NCBI GenBank assembly: GCA_965644295.1 | Contig: CBFFRP010000406.1 | Coordinates: 248,001-312,000, forward strand | Source: Paraphysomonas bandaiensis | Taxonomy: Eukaryota > Chrysophyceae | Length of the DNA: 64,000 bases | Direction: 5' to 3' | Shown here: one piece after another, positions 1 through 11,335 of the stretch | Numbering within the stretch: the stretch's first letter is position 1 | How the letters are laid out: every line of letters starts with the position of its first letter | Program-made: the position numbers and the translations under genes | Notes under the pieces: model-generated | What the model was told of the DNA's origin: nothing | Seen by the model: only the letters and a program-made list of their open reading frames with translations | Database searches by the model: none

Positions 1-790
1 GAGGCCGTCTCCGATTTTGCCCTTGGCTCGATTTCTGCCGATTGCGTAGGATTTGTCCCACACATATGCAGTTTCGCGTATGCGGTCTTGGAATGAGACG
101 TAGTATTTGGGGGAATTATTGGTGCGGAGGGGGTGAAGTTTGTGCGGAAGCCTGATACCACTACATGTCCAATACTGTGGGTCTCGGCTTGTACGTGTGG
201 CGTACGTGCCGTCTCTCGTGAGTGTGTATTGGTGGAGGTCTCATTGGTGTTGGAGTTCGGTGACGTCCCCTAGCATGGGGCCACTGTCTGTGAGAAGATA
301 TTTGTCGTATCTCCTCCAGTGCCATTGTTGGCCAGTAGTGAGGAATTGTTCTAGGAGGTGTGTGATTTCAGTTGCGACCACGCTGTAGTTGGTGGCGTCT
401 AGTATTTTGTTGATCGTTGTTCAATCTCCACAGGCGGCCGCGTCAGCTATGTAGATGCCATGGTCGCTGTAGGTCCACTTACTTTGGGCTTGCGTTCTCG
501 GCGTTCGGGGTGGGAACGGACCCATTTGATTGGACGCTGTTTGTGATGTTCTTTGGCAAGGCATTCGTAGAAGATGCCCTGGGGCTTTGTGCCGAGTGCT
601 CGCCTCCTGCTTGAGACCCCGTTGTGCGTGGCATTCTGGGTGTGTGAGTCTCCTAGTAGATGGGCAGGGGTGAGATTGGTGCGAGTGAAGGAGCCATCGG
701 TGAAGATGGCTTGATATTCGTGTGGGCGATCATCGTACAGTTGGAGTTGGGATCGGTCGTGCTCCTAAAGGTGGGAGGCCGACATGAGGA
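1..790 (-). pseudogene. Decayed non-LTR retrotransposon fragment (RNase HI region), cut by the window edge
   Basis: Reading the minus strand from about 790 down to 1 gives a protein-like trail with interrupted frames. It includes TDGSF (first catalytic Asp of RNase HI), LLGDS, then VRSHPERR followed by GIYIADAAA (the last catalytic Asp region), and further on RDPQYW and IRETAYVW. The order and spacing fit the RNase H domain and following C-terminal segment of non-LTR retrotransposon polyproteins. In-frame stops occur near 260 and 770, and a one-base frame change lies near 480. The normal 50-70 residues between TDGS and GDS are missing, so this copy is dead. A second copy of the C-terminal part lies on the minus strand at 35873-36575. 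The element continues past position 1, outside the window. Confidence 0.7.
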
Positions 791-1777
791 CTCATGTCAC
801 CTATCTCTACAAGTATTAAATGAAAAAGGAATCTGAAAGGGCCAGTGTGTCAAGCATATTCAAGTTAGACTGAAGCATATTGCCGTAAAGAAGAACACAA
901 ATGCTGTCATTTCAGGAAATAGTAATTGAAGTTCATAAATCTTTGAAATTCGTTTACAGAAAATGATTCATAATAGAGCCCCTCCTTCCTATACACAACA
1001 TTTGAGTCAGTTGCACTAGCAGGGTTAAGCGTGACAGCAAGAAGCCTCGTGCGATAACAATCATGCACACTGATCATCACATCTATTGACGAATATCATT
1101 AGCTCGCAATTGCTATTCCCTCAGCATACCTTACGCGGTGGGGGCATTTGTCGATGCTATTATTGAAATTTGGGGGTTCATTGTTTTCAGTTAATCCACA
1201 GTGCAGTCACCCCTATGAGCTTATGTACGATCCCATTGATTAGAAACAATGCGTGAATCATGTTAATCAGGGACATCACTATATGTATGAGGTTGACATC
1301 ATCGTGATGACAGGCTGTATAAGAGTATCGTCCCTTCACGAACTTTAAAACACGGGCTACTTGTCTGCTTTCAGCCTCCTTATAACCCCGCTACATCTAA
1401 CCACAGCCCGGTTCTATGCGGATACAGTACAGTGCCGGATACCATCCATGAACTTCCACTTCCACATCTAGACATCCAGTGCCTGCGGTATTATGCATGA
1501 TGGGATACAGATACGGATACAGTATAGTAGGAATTCCTTCACTTGAACACTGCAATGAGGATGCCATTGCTATAAATATAAATACAGTATTCAGTGCTGC
1601 TGTATACCATTGTATACCTCTGTATACTATATGTACATATGTCTCTATAGAGTGCAGCAGTGTGGTGTATATCAGTACGACATATCAGTTCAGTTCTCAA
1701 CTGACAAGAGAACGACTGCTTCCTATGCAATCCACAGCCAGATAGGCACACAACATGCATTAAACTGTCTTATAACG
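791..1777. other. Intergenic, AT-rich; promoter side of the Rab-like gene
   Basis: No gene is supported here. Three GTATAC palindromes lie close together at about 1600-1630, some 150-180 bases before the Rab-like start codon. Short open frames over this stretch overlap each other and look like chance. Confidence 0.5.
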
Positions 1778-2544
1778 ATGAACGCTCATGCTCAGCCTGT
1801 GTTTATCTTCAAAATCCTTTTAGTTGGTTCAGTTAACAGCAATAAAACCAGCTTTCTAGTGCGTTATGCTAATGGGCGAACACCTGTCCAAATTCCGACT
1901 ATTGGAATCGACTTTAAGATCAAGAGTATACTAGTAGATCAGCGCATTGTGAAGCTTCATGTATGGGATACTTTACATTGCGATAGATTCCGTCCATCCT
2001 CTAGAACACCGATTCTTTTCAAAGGCGTCAGTGGTATGTTCCGCCAGCATTTCGAATAAATTTTGACAAGAGAGTGTTAACTTTAGGTATTGTACTATGC
2101 TACAACATTGTGGATAGGAAGAGTTTCGATATTTTACAGTCGTGGATTGACAACATTGGCTCCTCCGACCCCGATATATATGGTGTGGTAGTGGGTATTT
2201 ACCCTGAAGGCTTTGCAGAACACGAACGCTGTGTACCATCCTCTGAAGCTCGAGACTTTGCACACTACAATAACTTGCAACACTTTGAAATTGACCCTGT
2301 AGCATCCTCCCAAGAGGAATGTAATGCTCCCATTGATTTATTGGGTCGACTCTGTGTACGCCGCATCTTGAGTGGAGGGTCCTGTGGATTTTCGGAGCCC
2401 AACACTTTTCACAAGGTTTCAATGGGATGGACAACTGGACGACATCTGCACTTTGGGCACGAGTTCAAGCGTTTCGTCATATACGTTCTTGTTGCGCACA
2501 ATAGACCGAGACAGGTTGATGAGGTATTCTCTAAACATAAGTAA
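1778..2544 (+). CDS. Degenerate Rab-like small GTPase (pseudo-GTPase or decaying gene)
   Basis: Two exons, 1778-2033 and 2087-2544, are joined across a 53-base GTATGT...TTTAG intron and give about 237 residues. The N-terminal half aligns with Rab GTPases: FKILLVG, then PTIGIDFKIKSI, a near-perfect Rab switch I/RabF1 segment, then HVWDT...RFR, and after the intron GIVLCYNIVDRKSFD. The nucleotide-binding residues are lost. The P-loop reads GSVNSNKTS, with Asn for the last Gly of GxxxxGK. The G3 motif WDTAGQE reads WDTLHCD. The NKxD and SAK motifs are not recognisable. The last 60 residues match nothing I know, and no C-terminal prenylation cysteines are seen. Frame and splice sites are intact, so it may be an expressed GTPase-dead protein or a young pseudogene. 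Confidence 0.6.
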
Positions 2545-3492
2545 TCCTGTAGTCGTGATCTTTCAACAGGATGATAAGGCGGGGTCTAGTTTCCCTGACT
2601 ATGTGACTACTTTACCACTTGAGGTGAGTGTATCAGGTATCATTTTCCATCTCTAAGCTGGTGTGTGCAGCTTTGGTTTACGATATTCTCCTATTGTGAC
2701 AAGTCTACCTGGGTTTCCAATAGTGACTACAATAGGTCCTCTTCTGCATACAGAACTAGCACTGCATGGAAGTCCATTACTGGTTTAGGAAGCCGCCACT
2801 CATGCGCCAATGAAGGAAACAATTGTGTTGTATCTTAGCGAGAAGTAATATACTTCCTGCTTGAATATTATGTCTTGGGTACGCACTCACAATTTTTTGT
2901 ACTGTATACTGCTATAGATACATCTGTTGCACATGCAAAGCTCATTTTGTACTAACCTGTTACGTATCTTTTCGAAACTGTAGATTATCTATTCTAAATT
3001 GAAAAGTATATAATTCTATTACTTAGAATGTAATGTCTACGGAATATTAACGTAGGTCACAGCTTTGACAGTTATGTTGAAAATATTATATCAGAAGAGC
3101 TGATATAAAAGTAATACTTTTCATGTTTTCATATCCTTCAGTAGTAGAACTAAGTTCAGGCTCGTTTACCTTCTATCATTAAAGCTATTATTACTTTCAT
3201 TGTCCTGAAAAGTGTATATTTAGACTCTTATACGACATTTAAATTTCTTGTACATGTACACTTTACATTTTACATAGCCTCGAGTATTCTGTAATCAGTG
3301 AAATTGCGTATATAACCAGCAATTAATTTAATATCAATCAGCTTGCACTCAAACACGGCAATTTCGAATATACAGTATGTGTATGAAACGAAACACATCT
3401 AAAAATGAAAGCTAACAAGAACAGAAACAATTTCATTTTTGGAATCTGCATACTACACGTAACAACATCCATCTAATCTGTATACATTTCGT
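2545..3492. other. Intergenic between convergent genes
   Basis: AT-rich sequence holding the 3' ends of the Rab-like gene (plus) and the UNC93-like gene (minus). I see no coding signal or RNA gene. Confidence 0.5.
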
Positions 3493-5106
3493 CTAGTAAA
3501 AGTATTCTGGGACATACATTACAGTATCAGAAGCAGTTGATGTTTGCCGAGACGCTGGCGACACGACTTCACCCCCAGCAGAATTTAGTCCTGCATCAAC
3601 ATTTTTCTCTTTCTTGTCAATTCGGGACGCAAGAAGATAGCACACCACACCAGCAAACCCCGTTATTATCACCAGACCTCCATAGGATGCTCTTCTGATA
3701 TGTCCTTCTGTAGTTACAGCGAATATAATAAACGAAAGCCCAGCAGCTATAGTCTTTGCAAATCCAGTAATTGAATAAGCTGATGCTTCTTTCTGTGGGA
3801 AGAAATCGGCAATTACAGCCATCATGTTGTTATCGCAAACAGACCGCGCTATGCCGTACAAGGCTGAGTATGTGAGCGTCACTACGAAGTAATTAGTAGA
3901 CAGAGCGAGCAATCCAAGTACCCCCATAGCACAGAAACAAACGCCACCTATTACTATCAGCAGTGAGTGAGCATGCCATTTGAGTATAAGTCGGTCAATA
4001 TTATAAAAGACTAATGTCATGAGAACATTCAATGTACACGCAACACCGACTGCGATAACCCCATTGCTCTGAAGAATAATGTGGCCGAGTATGAACATAA
4101 TCCAAAAACTTGTGCAGCATCCCCAACAGATGTGGTAGGGCAGAAGTAGGCCCACTTTTGCCCGCCTAGCTGAAGTCATATCTAGTGCTGCTCGGACCAT
4201 GTCATAGACACCTCGCCTGATCTTGAACGAGAGGCTTGTGTCTCCAACATCCCCAAGGTCATTAACCTTGAACAGCAGATAGAACGATACGCAAGAATAC
4301 ACACAATATAGCGGCCCTACACCTACAGTCGAATTGAATGGCAAGGCCACAATAGTTGTCAAAACACCAAATCCACACACGAGACATAACAGATAAATAA
4401 GAGTGAACTTGTTAGCTAGAGCCCTGTTCATATGTTCAATTTCCTTGAAGTCCATAGATGTCAAAAACATTTGCGAGCATCTTGCAAAGTAAGCTCCCTA
4501 AGAGAAATTAAGATTCAATACCACACAACTAACATTATATCATATACCTGTGCTGTCCACCTGGTACACATATATTAGAGCATGTTGTAAAGTATTCATA
4601 TGTGCTTACATAGCCGCTTGAAAAAAACCGCCAATAATTGAGAAGAAAGGATAGCAGACAGAAGTGTAATCAGGTATGAATGCCACTGATATTAATAACC
4701 CAGCAATGTAGGTAACTGTACCAATCTGTCCGTAGATAATAGCGGCTTTACAACCGAAACTATTTACGATTGATTTCGAAAGAGTTATGGAGCATACAGC
4801 ATACGCTAGATAAAAACATCCGTTCCCAATACCTCCTGTTCTCCAAGACGCTATGATAGGAGCAAAACTCAGAGTAGCGACCACAGGTACCACTGATAGT
4901 GAAAATCCAAAACAAAATATAACATAATCCTTCTTAGTTATAACCCGGTCCACGAATTGATTGCTAGGTTCAATGGCAAAACTACTGACGACATCTGTCT
5001 GAATAGAATCTGATCTCGACCCATGCAATGGGGTAGTAGTGGTCGCCACAGGTGCACTTGTTTGCACTTGAGACTTTTTAGTTATTATAACTCGATGATT
5101 CTCCAT
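3493..5106 (-). CDS. UNC93-like multi-pass membrane transporter
   Basis: Three exons read on the minus strand: 5106-4610, a 13-base microexon 4560-4548, and 4497-3493, giving 504 residues. The first about 65 residues are polar and Thr/Ser-rich, followed by alternating hydrophobic segments consistent with 10-12 membrane helices and a polar C-terminal tail. The diagnostic motif is WTAQGAY, typical of the UNC93 family of the major facilitator superfamily, followed by FARCS. This motif exists only when the 13-base exon is spliced between its flanking 50-base introns. UNC93 proteins sit in plasma or endomembranes and influence ion channels or receptor trafficking; the substrate here is unknown. 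The start MENHRVIITKK is the only upstream ATG in frame. It is transcribed divergently from the penicillin-acylase homologue. Confidence 0.75.
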
Positions 5107-5652
5107 ATCTGCCCTCTAGGTACTAGAATATAGTAAGCATGTGGGTTAATTTCTTCAACAGACACGCATTTCCAGAATTAGCTATGGTGCAATTACCATG
5201 CTACCCCGAGTATGGTGCAGTGCATTGATAATCGATGTATGTCAGAGCGACGGTTGACCACTTCAGACACACATGAATATCATGCCAGCCCATGCCTGCA
5301 TATCCAGAGCAACAGACACAAGTGTACCAGATAATACTGCCGGTATACTCGTGCTGTATACTTTCAGAGGAGATTGTTCTGTGTTGTTGTGTGTGTGGAG
5401 TATATACCGGTATACCAGGTATACCATATACGTATACCATGTGTACACATCCTCACAGTGTTCTAGAATTTGCGCAACACATGCTGCTGTTCGTGTTTGT
5501 CCTGTTCATAACTGCAGCCGTATACCTAGTATACGGTATACGGTATACCATGTCCATGTATTTGAATACTATATTAACACCCTCCTCTCTCTCTCTCTCG
5601 CATCCTCCTCATAGCAAGCCATATGAACCTGCCGTAACACTCCCACGACACA
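5107..5652. promoter_or_regulatory. Divergent intergenic (promoter) region with clustered GTATAC palindromes
   Basis: This 546-base gap separates the start codons of two divergently transcribed genes, so it must contain both promoters. It holds nine GTATAC palindromes between 5342 and 5550 and a CT dinucleotide run at about 5585-5600. Short open frames on both strands through it are low-complexity and overlap each other. Confidence 0.45.
5342..5550. repeat. Cluster of nine GTATAC palindromes
   Basis: GTATAC, often extended to GGTATACC, occurs near 5342, 5356, 5409, 5418, 5431, 5520, 5529, 5536 and 5543. Spacings of 7-13 bases recur. By base composition well under one copy would be expected in 210 bases. 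The cluster could be a regulatory site array or a decayed short tandem repeat. Confidence 0.6.
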
Positions 5653-8521
5653 ATGCCAGGCTTATCAAATAGAAACCCCGTGCCGGGCTATGGAAATATC
5701 GGTAAAGTCCACATACGCTATAAGCCGAAACAACCCCCTAAACCCCTATACGGCCTCGTGCTCTATCTCTTCTGTGTATCTCTTGTATTATTCTCGTGGA
5801 GTTGGTCGAATAAATGGAGAAGACAAGTGGGTGTGTTGCCGTGTTTTAGGCAAGTGATTAAGTGGGTGGATGAGGCTCGTATATATACAGAGAGCTCATA
5901 TGGTCATGAGAAACATTCAGATGGAGCCAACATATCTCTTGATTCGGCTGGACACCCTCTTATTCGAGCTACCTCTGTGGAAGATGTGTTGTTTGGTCAG
6001 GGTTATGTGCATGCCAGGGATCGATTGTTTCAGATGGATTTTGATCGTATGCGAGCACTTGGTCGTTTATCGGAGTTCTATGGTGAACAATGGCTTTCCT
6101 CTGACTTCATGGCCAGGGCTCATAACTTTTCTGGTCAGGCAAATGAGGACTGGTTAGCACATGATGAAGTTGGGAAGGCGCATTTGCAGAGCTTTGCTGA
6201 TGGTATAAACGCATACCTCGGTGAGAAGCACAGTCTACCACTAGAATACCTGGCAATGGGTATGAACGAAAGTAGCATAGAGTTTTGGCATCCAACTCAC
6301 TCCTTGGCGATACTTCGATATTTTGCTTCCGCCTCAAGTGAGTCGTGGGAGTTAGAACTTACTCGCACCCTTGTGTCAGAGATGTCTGGAGGTTCGGACT
6401 TGCTGGGTGTTTTAGGTCTGGATGACGAAGACTCAGCGTTAGACGAGGACACTTTCCTCCCCTCGATATCTTCCAGTGCTGCGTGGGTACTCAGTGGGAC
6501 TCATACAGCTTCTGGTCGTCCTATCCTTTCCACCACTCTTAACCTAGAGGTATGACTATTAGTGCTTTTATTCTAGCATATGAAGTAACACGTGTACAGC
6601 CCACTGCTCCTGGCGCTTTGGTGCAGAATACGTTGGTTGTGCAGGGCCATATGCATGTTGTGGGGAGTAGCATTCCCGGTGTGCCCTTTGTATACACAGG
6701 TCGCAATGAGAACATTTCGTGGTCCTTTTTACCCTCTGGTCTTGATACTGAAGATCTCTTCGACGAACGGATAGATTCGGTGAATACAAGTAATGGAATT
6801 CGGTGGCAATATCTCCAGGAGATTGCAGCTGTTGAGACCATGGAATGTGCACCTTCTAATACGGCGGCTGAATGTGATACAAAGGTGAGGGAGGTGTGGG
6901 CAGATGTCGAGGTGAAGGTGGAAATGATGAAGGTCAAGGAGAATCGTGGACGGGGAGTAGTTGAAGAGCTTCCACTGACTCTAATGCGTACTGTTCGCGG
7001 CGTGGTAGTAACACCAATGCTTGCAAGCGTTAGTGGCAGTCACCTTCAGGCCTCAAAGCGACACCTTGCCCTGAGCACTGTGGCTAGTCGCCACCGCATG
7101 GATATGTCTGCTCTATATGCACTCAACACAGCGGCCACTTGGGATGATTTTCTCGAGGGAGTAGAAAGAATTGAGGCAATGTCTCTCAACGCTCTGTACG
7201 CGGATAGTAGTGGTAACATCGGACGCACTGTTACTGGCAGGTATGTCTTATTTTGTTGCTCAATCTGCTCAGTGACCTGTTATGGTATTAGGGTACCAAT
7301 GCGGGCGAAGGGTCACAGCGGTCATTTGGTATCTAACGGAGTGGTAGGGGAGTGGATAGGCGACGAGTCAGCTGTGGATGCAGATCGGTACACTCACCAC
7401 CCTCTGCGCCGGCTTAATCCTCCTAGTGGCGTTTTAGGATCTCTACCATTTCATATGGACCCGAAGAATCCACTTGTTATTGCAATCAATAGTGCCCTTG
7501 AGGGATCCAATGCCACACTGGATAGCATACGCGAGTTGGAGTGTTCAACGTCATCACCCTCTTCTGTTGCGCTATCCAAGCTTATCCGTCGGTCTTTACA
7601 GGAAAATGTATGGCCGAATGGTTTCAGTGATCGTGTGTTGAAGATCTTAGGTGATCAAGATGGAGAGGATGATTACCTGGTCACATCACGAAAACCGTTG
7701 CTACTGGAGGCATTTAGGGTACAGCTTGCAGATCTACTTCTTGATCCTATGCACAGCACTGCATTAGCCGTTCGTGGAGAGGCACATAGTCCGTTTAAAC
7801 GATCAACTATGCTGAGCAGGTGCGATTCAATGAAAGAATATATATATCGTAAATGTAATGGTTATTCAGTAATTTTGACTGGATTGGAACTATGCTCTCT
7901 GTAAACTCGTCACCTGCAGTGGAAAGGTGGATGGAAGTCTTGGGCGGTAGGGGTGCCGTCATTCGTAATGCGCTCATGGATGCAATGGAGTGGGTGGATG
8001 CACGTACATCAAGCTGGGTATCATATTCCTACTGGGGAGATATGCATGGGGCTCGTTTTGCTCATTCTCTATCGGTACATATTAGTATGTGACCTGAATA
8101 TCACTTATATATTAATGCATAGGAGCTAGAGTACATCGGAGAATTTCTATCTCCAGGTCCTGTAACTCTCTCGGGAGGTGCTTGGGATGCCCCACGAAAG
8201 ACTGGAACCGACACTACGACCAATAATCACAACCAAGACGGATTTGGGTGCTCATTGGGGCGCCACGGTGGTAGTCGTCGTTGTCGACTGACAGTTCACA
8301 GATCTTTGTTCGATCTGAGTTCGCCCAAGCTGTCTTATGTCGTGAACCCGCCAGGCCCTTCTGGTAGAATTGGGAGTCCCCATTACAACTCTGTTCTTTC
8401 TCTGTGGGCTAAATGTGAATTGTTGCCCATCATCTGGACTGAGGATGATTCCAGTGAGTCCTTTCATGTGTCACCATTCCATGAAGTGGACAAGAACGTA
8501 GGAGATAATAGTGAACTATAG
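5653..8521 (+). CDS. Penicillin-acylase family (Ntn-hydrolase) protein with N-terminal membrane anchor
   Basis: Five exons, 5653-6549, 6600-7240, 7292-7819, 7870-8074 and 8123-8521, are joined by introns of 48-51 bases and encode 889 residues. Residues about 34-53 form one hydrophobic segment, suggesting a signal anchor. The body matches penicillin amidases: GQGYVHARDRLFQMDF in the alpha part, then SSSAAWVLSGTHTASGRPIL, where Ser275 would be the N-terminal nucleophile after autocatalytic cleavage. Further matches are IPGVPFVYTGRNENISW, ALYADSSGNIGRTVTGR, and near the end VNPPGPSG followed by SPHYNSVLSLW. The family hydrolyses amide bonds of acyl-amino compounds such as penicillins or acyl-homoserine lactones. 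One oddity is that the conserved anDPHL after the nucleophile segment is replaced by STTLNLE, so activity cannot be assumed. The family is common in bacteria and sporadic in eukaryotes. Confidence 0.85.
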
Positions 8522-9644
8522 TGTATGAAGTGTAAGTTTTGGTGGTATATGTGCGCTGAAGCACAAATTAGGCAAGTTGCCCTAATGGAATACAACTTTT
8601 TTACAATATATAAATAGTCTTTTACAAAGTATACTATTTCTTTCACTGAGGTCTTTTCGAAAGAAAACTTCGCGGTATTTCGAATATTGTTATCATTGTA
8701 TCATCGTGTGAACAAACCACACTGTCGATTTGATGAAACACTGCCCCTCTAATAACAGTTAGAAATAATTAAGCTAAAATCATTTGCGATTATTCGGTGG
8801 CACCTTCTTATAGTATTAATGACTACCTTGTAGTAGCAGACATAAACTATTCGCTTTTACAGTGTACAATGTCGAATATTTTCGTTGTAAGGGCCATGCT
8901 AAGAGTGTCATGATTGATCATATGCTACTGCATAAAAGAGAATCAGTGGTAAGTTCTATGCTGTTATCTTTTAGCTGTCAAGTGTACTGTATTTCTATGC
9001 AACTAACAAGTGTTGACGTATGTTCCTTGCTTTGGATTCCATCAACAATAATCATGTCCACCCATCAACAATCAAACGGAAATGCATTGGAAGCATTCCA
9101 ACCTCTTCGTTATTATCATTTCTTTTCTCGAAGAACACTCGTGCATTATCTTCTGGTACCAGTTTATCGCTCATATCGCCAATTCTTTAAATGAATTATT
9201 ATGTAAGATTATCCTATGGATATTATACTTTTTTACCAATCTTTGATTTTTGAAATAAAAATTGCCGTTTTTAATCAACTTTTCAGTATAAAATGGCGGT
9301 ATTATTATATCAATTAATTGACAATTATTAAAATTGAGACATCAAATCAATTAATTGATACGCAGCCCTGGTATAATGGTATAATGCACTGGCTCTTTGT
9401 TGGAGTAAATTGTTTCAATAAGAAACTTTTATTCAGCGAGTACTGTGCATTACCTATTAACAATATTGTGTCGGCTGAGTACGAGGTAGTGACTAATATA
9501 AAGAAAGATGCCACCAAATATTCGCAAATTATTCAGCTTAATTATTACTAACTATTATAAGAGGGGTGCTGCTTCAACAAATCGACAGAGCAAATTTTAC
9601 AATTAGAAAATAACCATGTAGATGTGCTAGGACAAGTTACTTTC
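8522..9644. other. Intergenic between convergent genes; two TCAATTAATTGA palindromes
   Basis: AT-rich sequence between the acylase homologue and the 3' end of TIM44. The 12-base palindrome TCAATTAATTGA occurs twice, at 9310-9321 and 9347-9358. An open frame at 8862-9194 resembles no protein I know and is probably chance. Confidence 0.45.
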
Positions 9645-11335
9645 TCAATAATAAGTCTCTCCTGGCGACAGATCGTAGTCAACAACCTTCCAGTCGCTGA
9701 GTCCTTCATCCTCATTGTACACTTGCTTGAATGCAAGAGTATAAATTTTGGCAACAACATCACTCTCTCCTCCCTGCATAACAGAACGTCATATTTATCA
9801 AACGAATAGAGTGGTGAAAACAAATAAGGTGTTGTTCCTCATCCACGCATAAATCTGACACATCACACTACACCACGTCGTGGTAGCAGTCACCAGCATC
9901 ACTAATAATCACAGGACAAAAGTACATAAAAGATATATAAACAGTCCTCACCTCTATGATCTCCCCTGCTCTGTTGCGGATGCAGTTAATCTGCTGGACC
10001 ATGTACACCACTAGAACAATAGGTCCTTCATGCTCAAGATATCTGCAGAAAAACATCCCACATTGAATAAGATCATGATGACAACTGATAGAAGCAATGA
10101 ATATCCTTACCGAATGAGAATTTGGGCCTCGTCTATGTCCAGTACATTAGTATCAATAGATATTCCATCACTCTTGCGCTGTATATACAAAGCAGCAATA
10201 TATCAGAAAACACAGCTGGCAACAAGGTTCATTTACCGTCCGGATATCTGCCGCTAGTTTGTTATACACTGCTTCTCCTAGCAAGGGCTTTAGAGTCTTT
10301 AGATCACCCTCCAGGTGAGCCTTAATAATTGCGGGAGCAACGTCACGCTTAATTTCTTCTGCCCACTGCTCCTACTCACAACACAATTATATATAACAAA
10401 ATTTCACAATATATAGCTCCCACACACAATCCACATCAGGAAGAAAAAGTATGCACATGTAACTGTCACGCAGTCTAACCTTGATAAAGTACGGGTCGAG
10501 CTTCTGGATCTCCGCTACGGCCATGCCCTCCTCAGTGGGAGCTGTCATGCTTTCCCAGGCTCCGGATATCTTGTAAACCAGAGGGTTCTGAGTTGTCTCC
10601 CAGAACTCACGTGCATCCTATATACTGAGTCAACAACTTTATACCACTCCACACAACACAACTCACATGAATTTTGTTTGTGACATCTTCGCCTATCTTG
10701 GAGGCCTGTTTCCCTATATCGGTATTGGCCGCCTGGCGACTAAAACGCTTGGTATTTTTCAACATCTCTTTAATTAAGGGGGAGTCTTCCAGTCTTGCAT
10801 ACATTTGTTCCCAAGTACTCTTATTTGTTTTCGATACTACTAATGCAGAGGGTCCATCATATGCTGCTTCCTCTTCTTCTTCTTCATCATCATCAGACGA
10901 CTTTTTTGCTTTGAACGATGAAGCCTGAGCAACCTTCTTGCGTACTTTGCTTTCCTTATCGCCAGAGATCATTTCATTCCATGCTCCTTTCACCTCTGAT
11001 ACAAAATTTGATGATGCATCTCTTCCACTTTGTAAATACTTATAAGCTAATGCTATATAATCAACAGAAGTGTCGGTCTTCTTCGCACTATCATGAGATT
11101 CACTGCTCTGTGATGCCTCCGCCTGCTGCTCCTTATCCGCCTCAGCCTTCTCTTCCACTTTCTCTCCACTCTCACTGTAATTTCCTTTCATTTTATTGAG
11201 AACATCAGCAAAACTGCCGCCATTCGGTTCATTTTTCACACTCAGTGCTCTGGCTATTCTGTAACTCCCAGCATGTGGTCTGAACACTCTTATCGCTCCA
11301 TATCTTGCCCACATTACCCTTGATATCATCTTCAC
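9645..11335 (-). CDS. TIM44: Mitochondrial import inner membrane translocase subunit TIM44
   Basis: Six exons read on the minus strand, 11335-10667, 10617-10480, 10371-10237, 10178-10111, 10042-9952 and 9773-9645, giving 409 residues. TIM44 anchors mitochondrial Hsp70 to the TIM23 channel on the matrix side of the inner membrane. The N-terminus is Arg-rich and acid-poor, like a matrix presequence, followed by a charged coiled-coil stretch with an acidic run near residue 150. The Tim44 core follows: NPLVYKISGAWESM, then AEIQKLDPYF, then GPIVLVVYMVQQINCIRNRAGEIIEG, which has the typical spacing of the C-terminal lipid-binding domain. The last exon gives IYTLAF and ends SPGETYY. Length is normal for the family. 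The intron before the last exon is the longest, 178 bases. The promoter side, about 11560-11610, holds GTATAC-type sites. Confidence 0.85.

Noticed and set aside
8862-9194. 110-codon open frame downstream of the acylase homologue
   Set aside because: No recognisable domain, no neighbouring splice-compatible exons, and AT-rich composition like the surrounding spacer.
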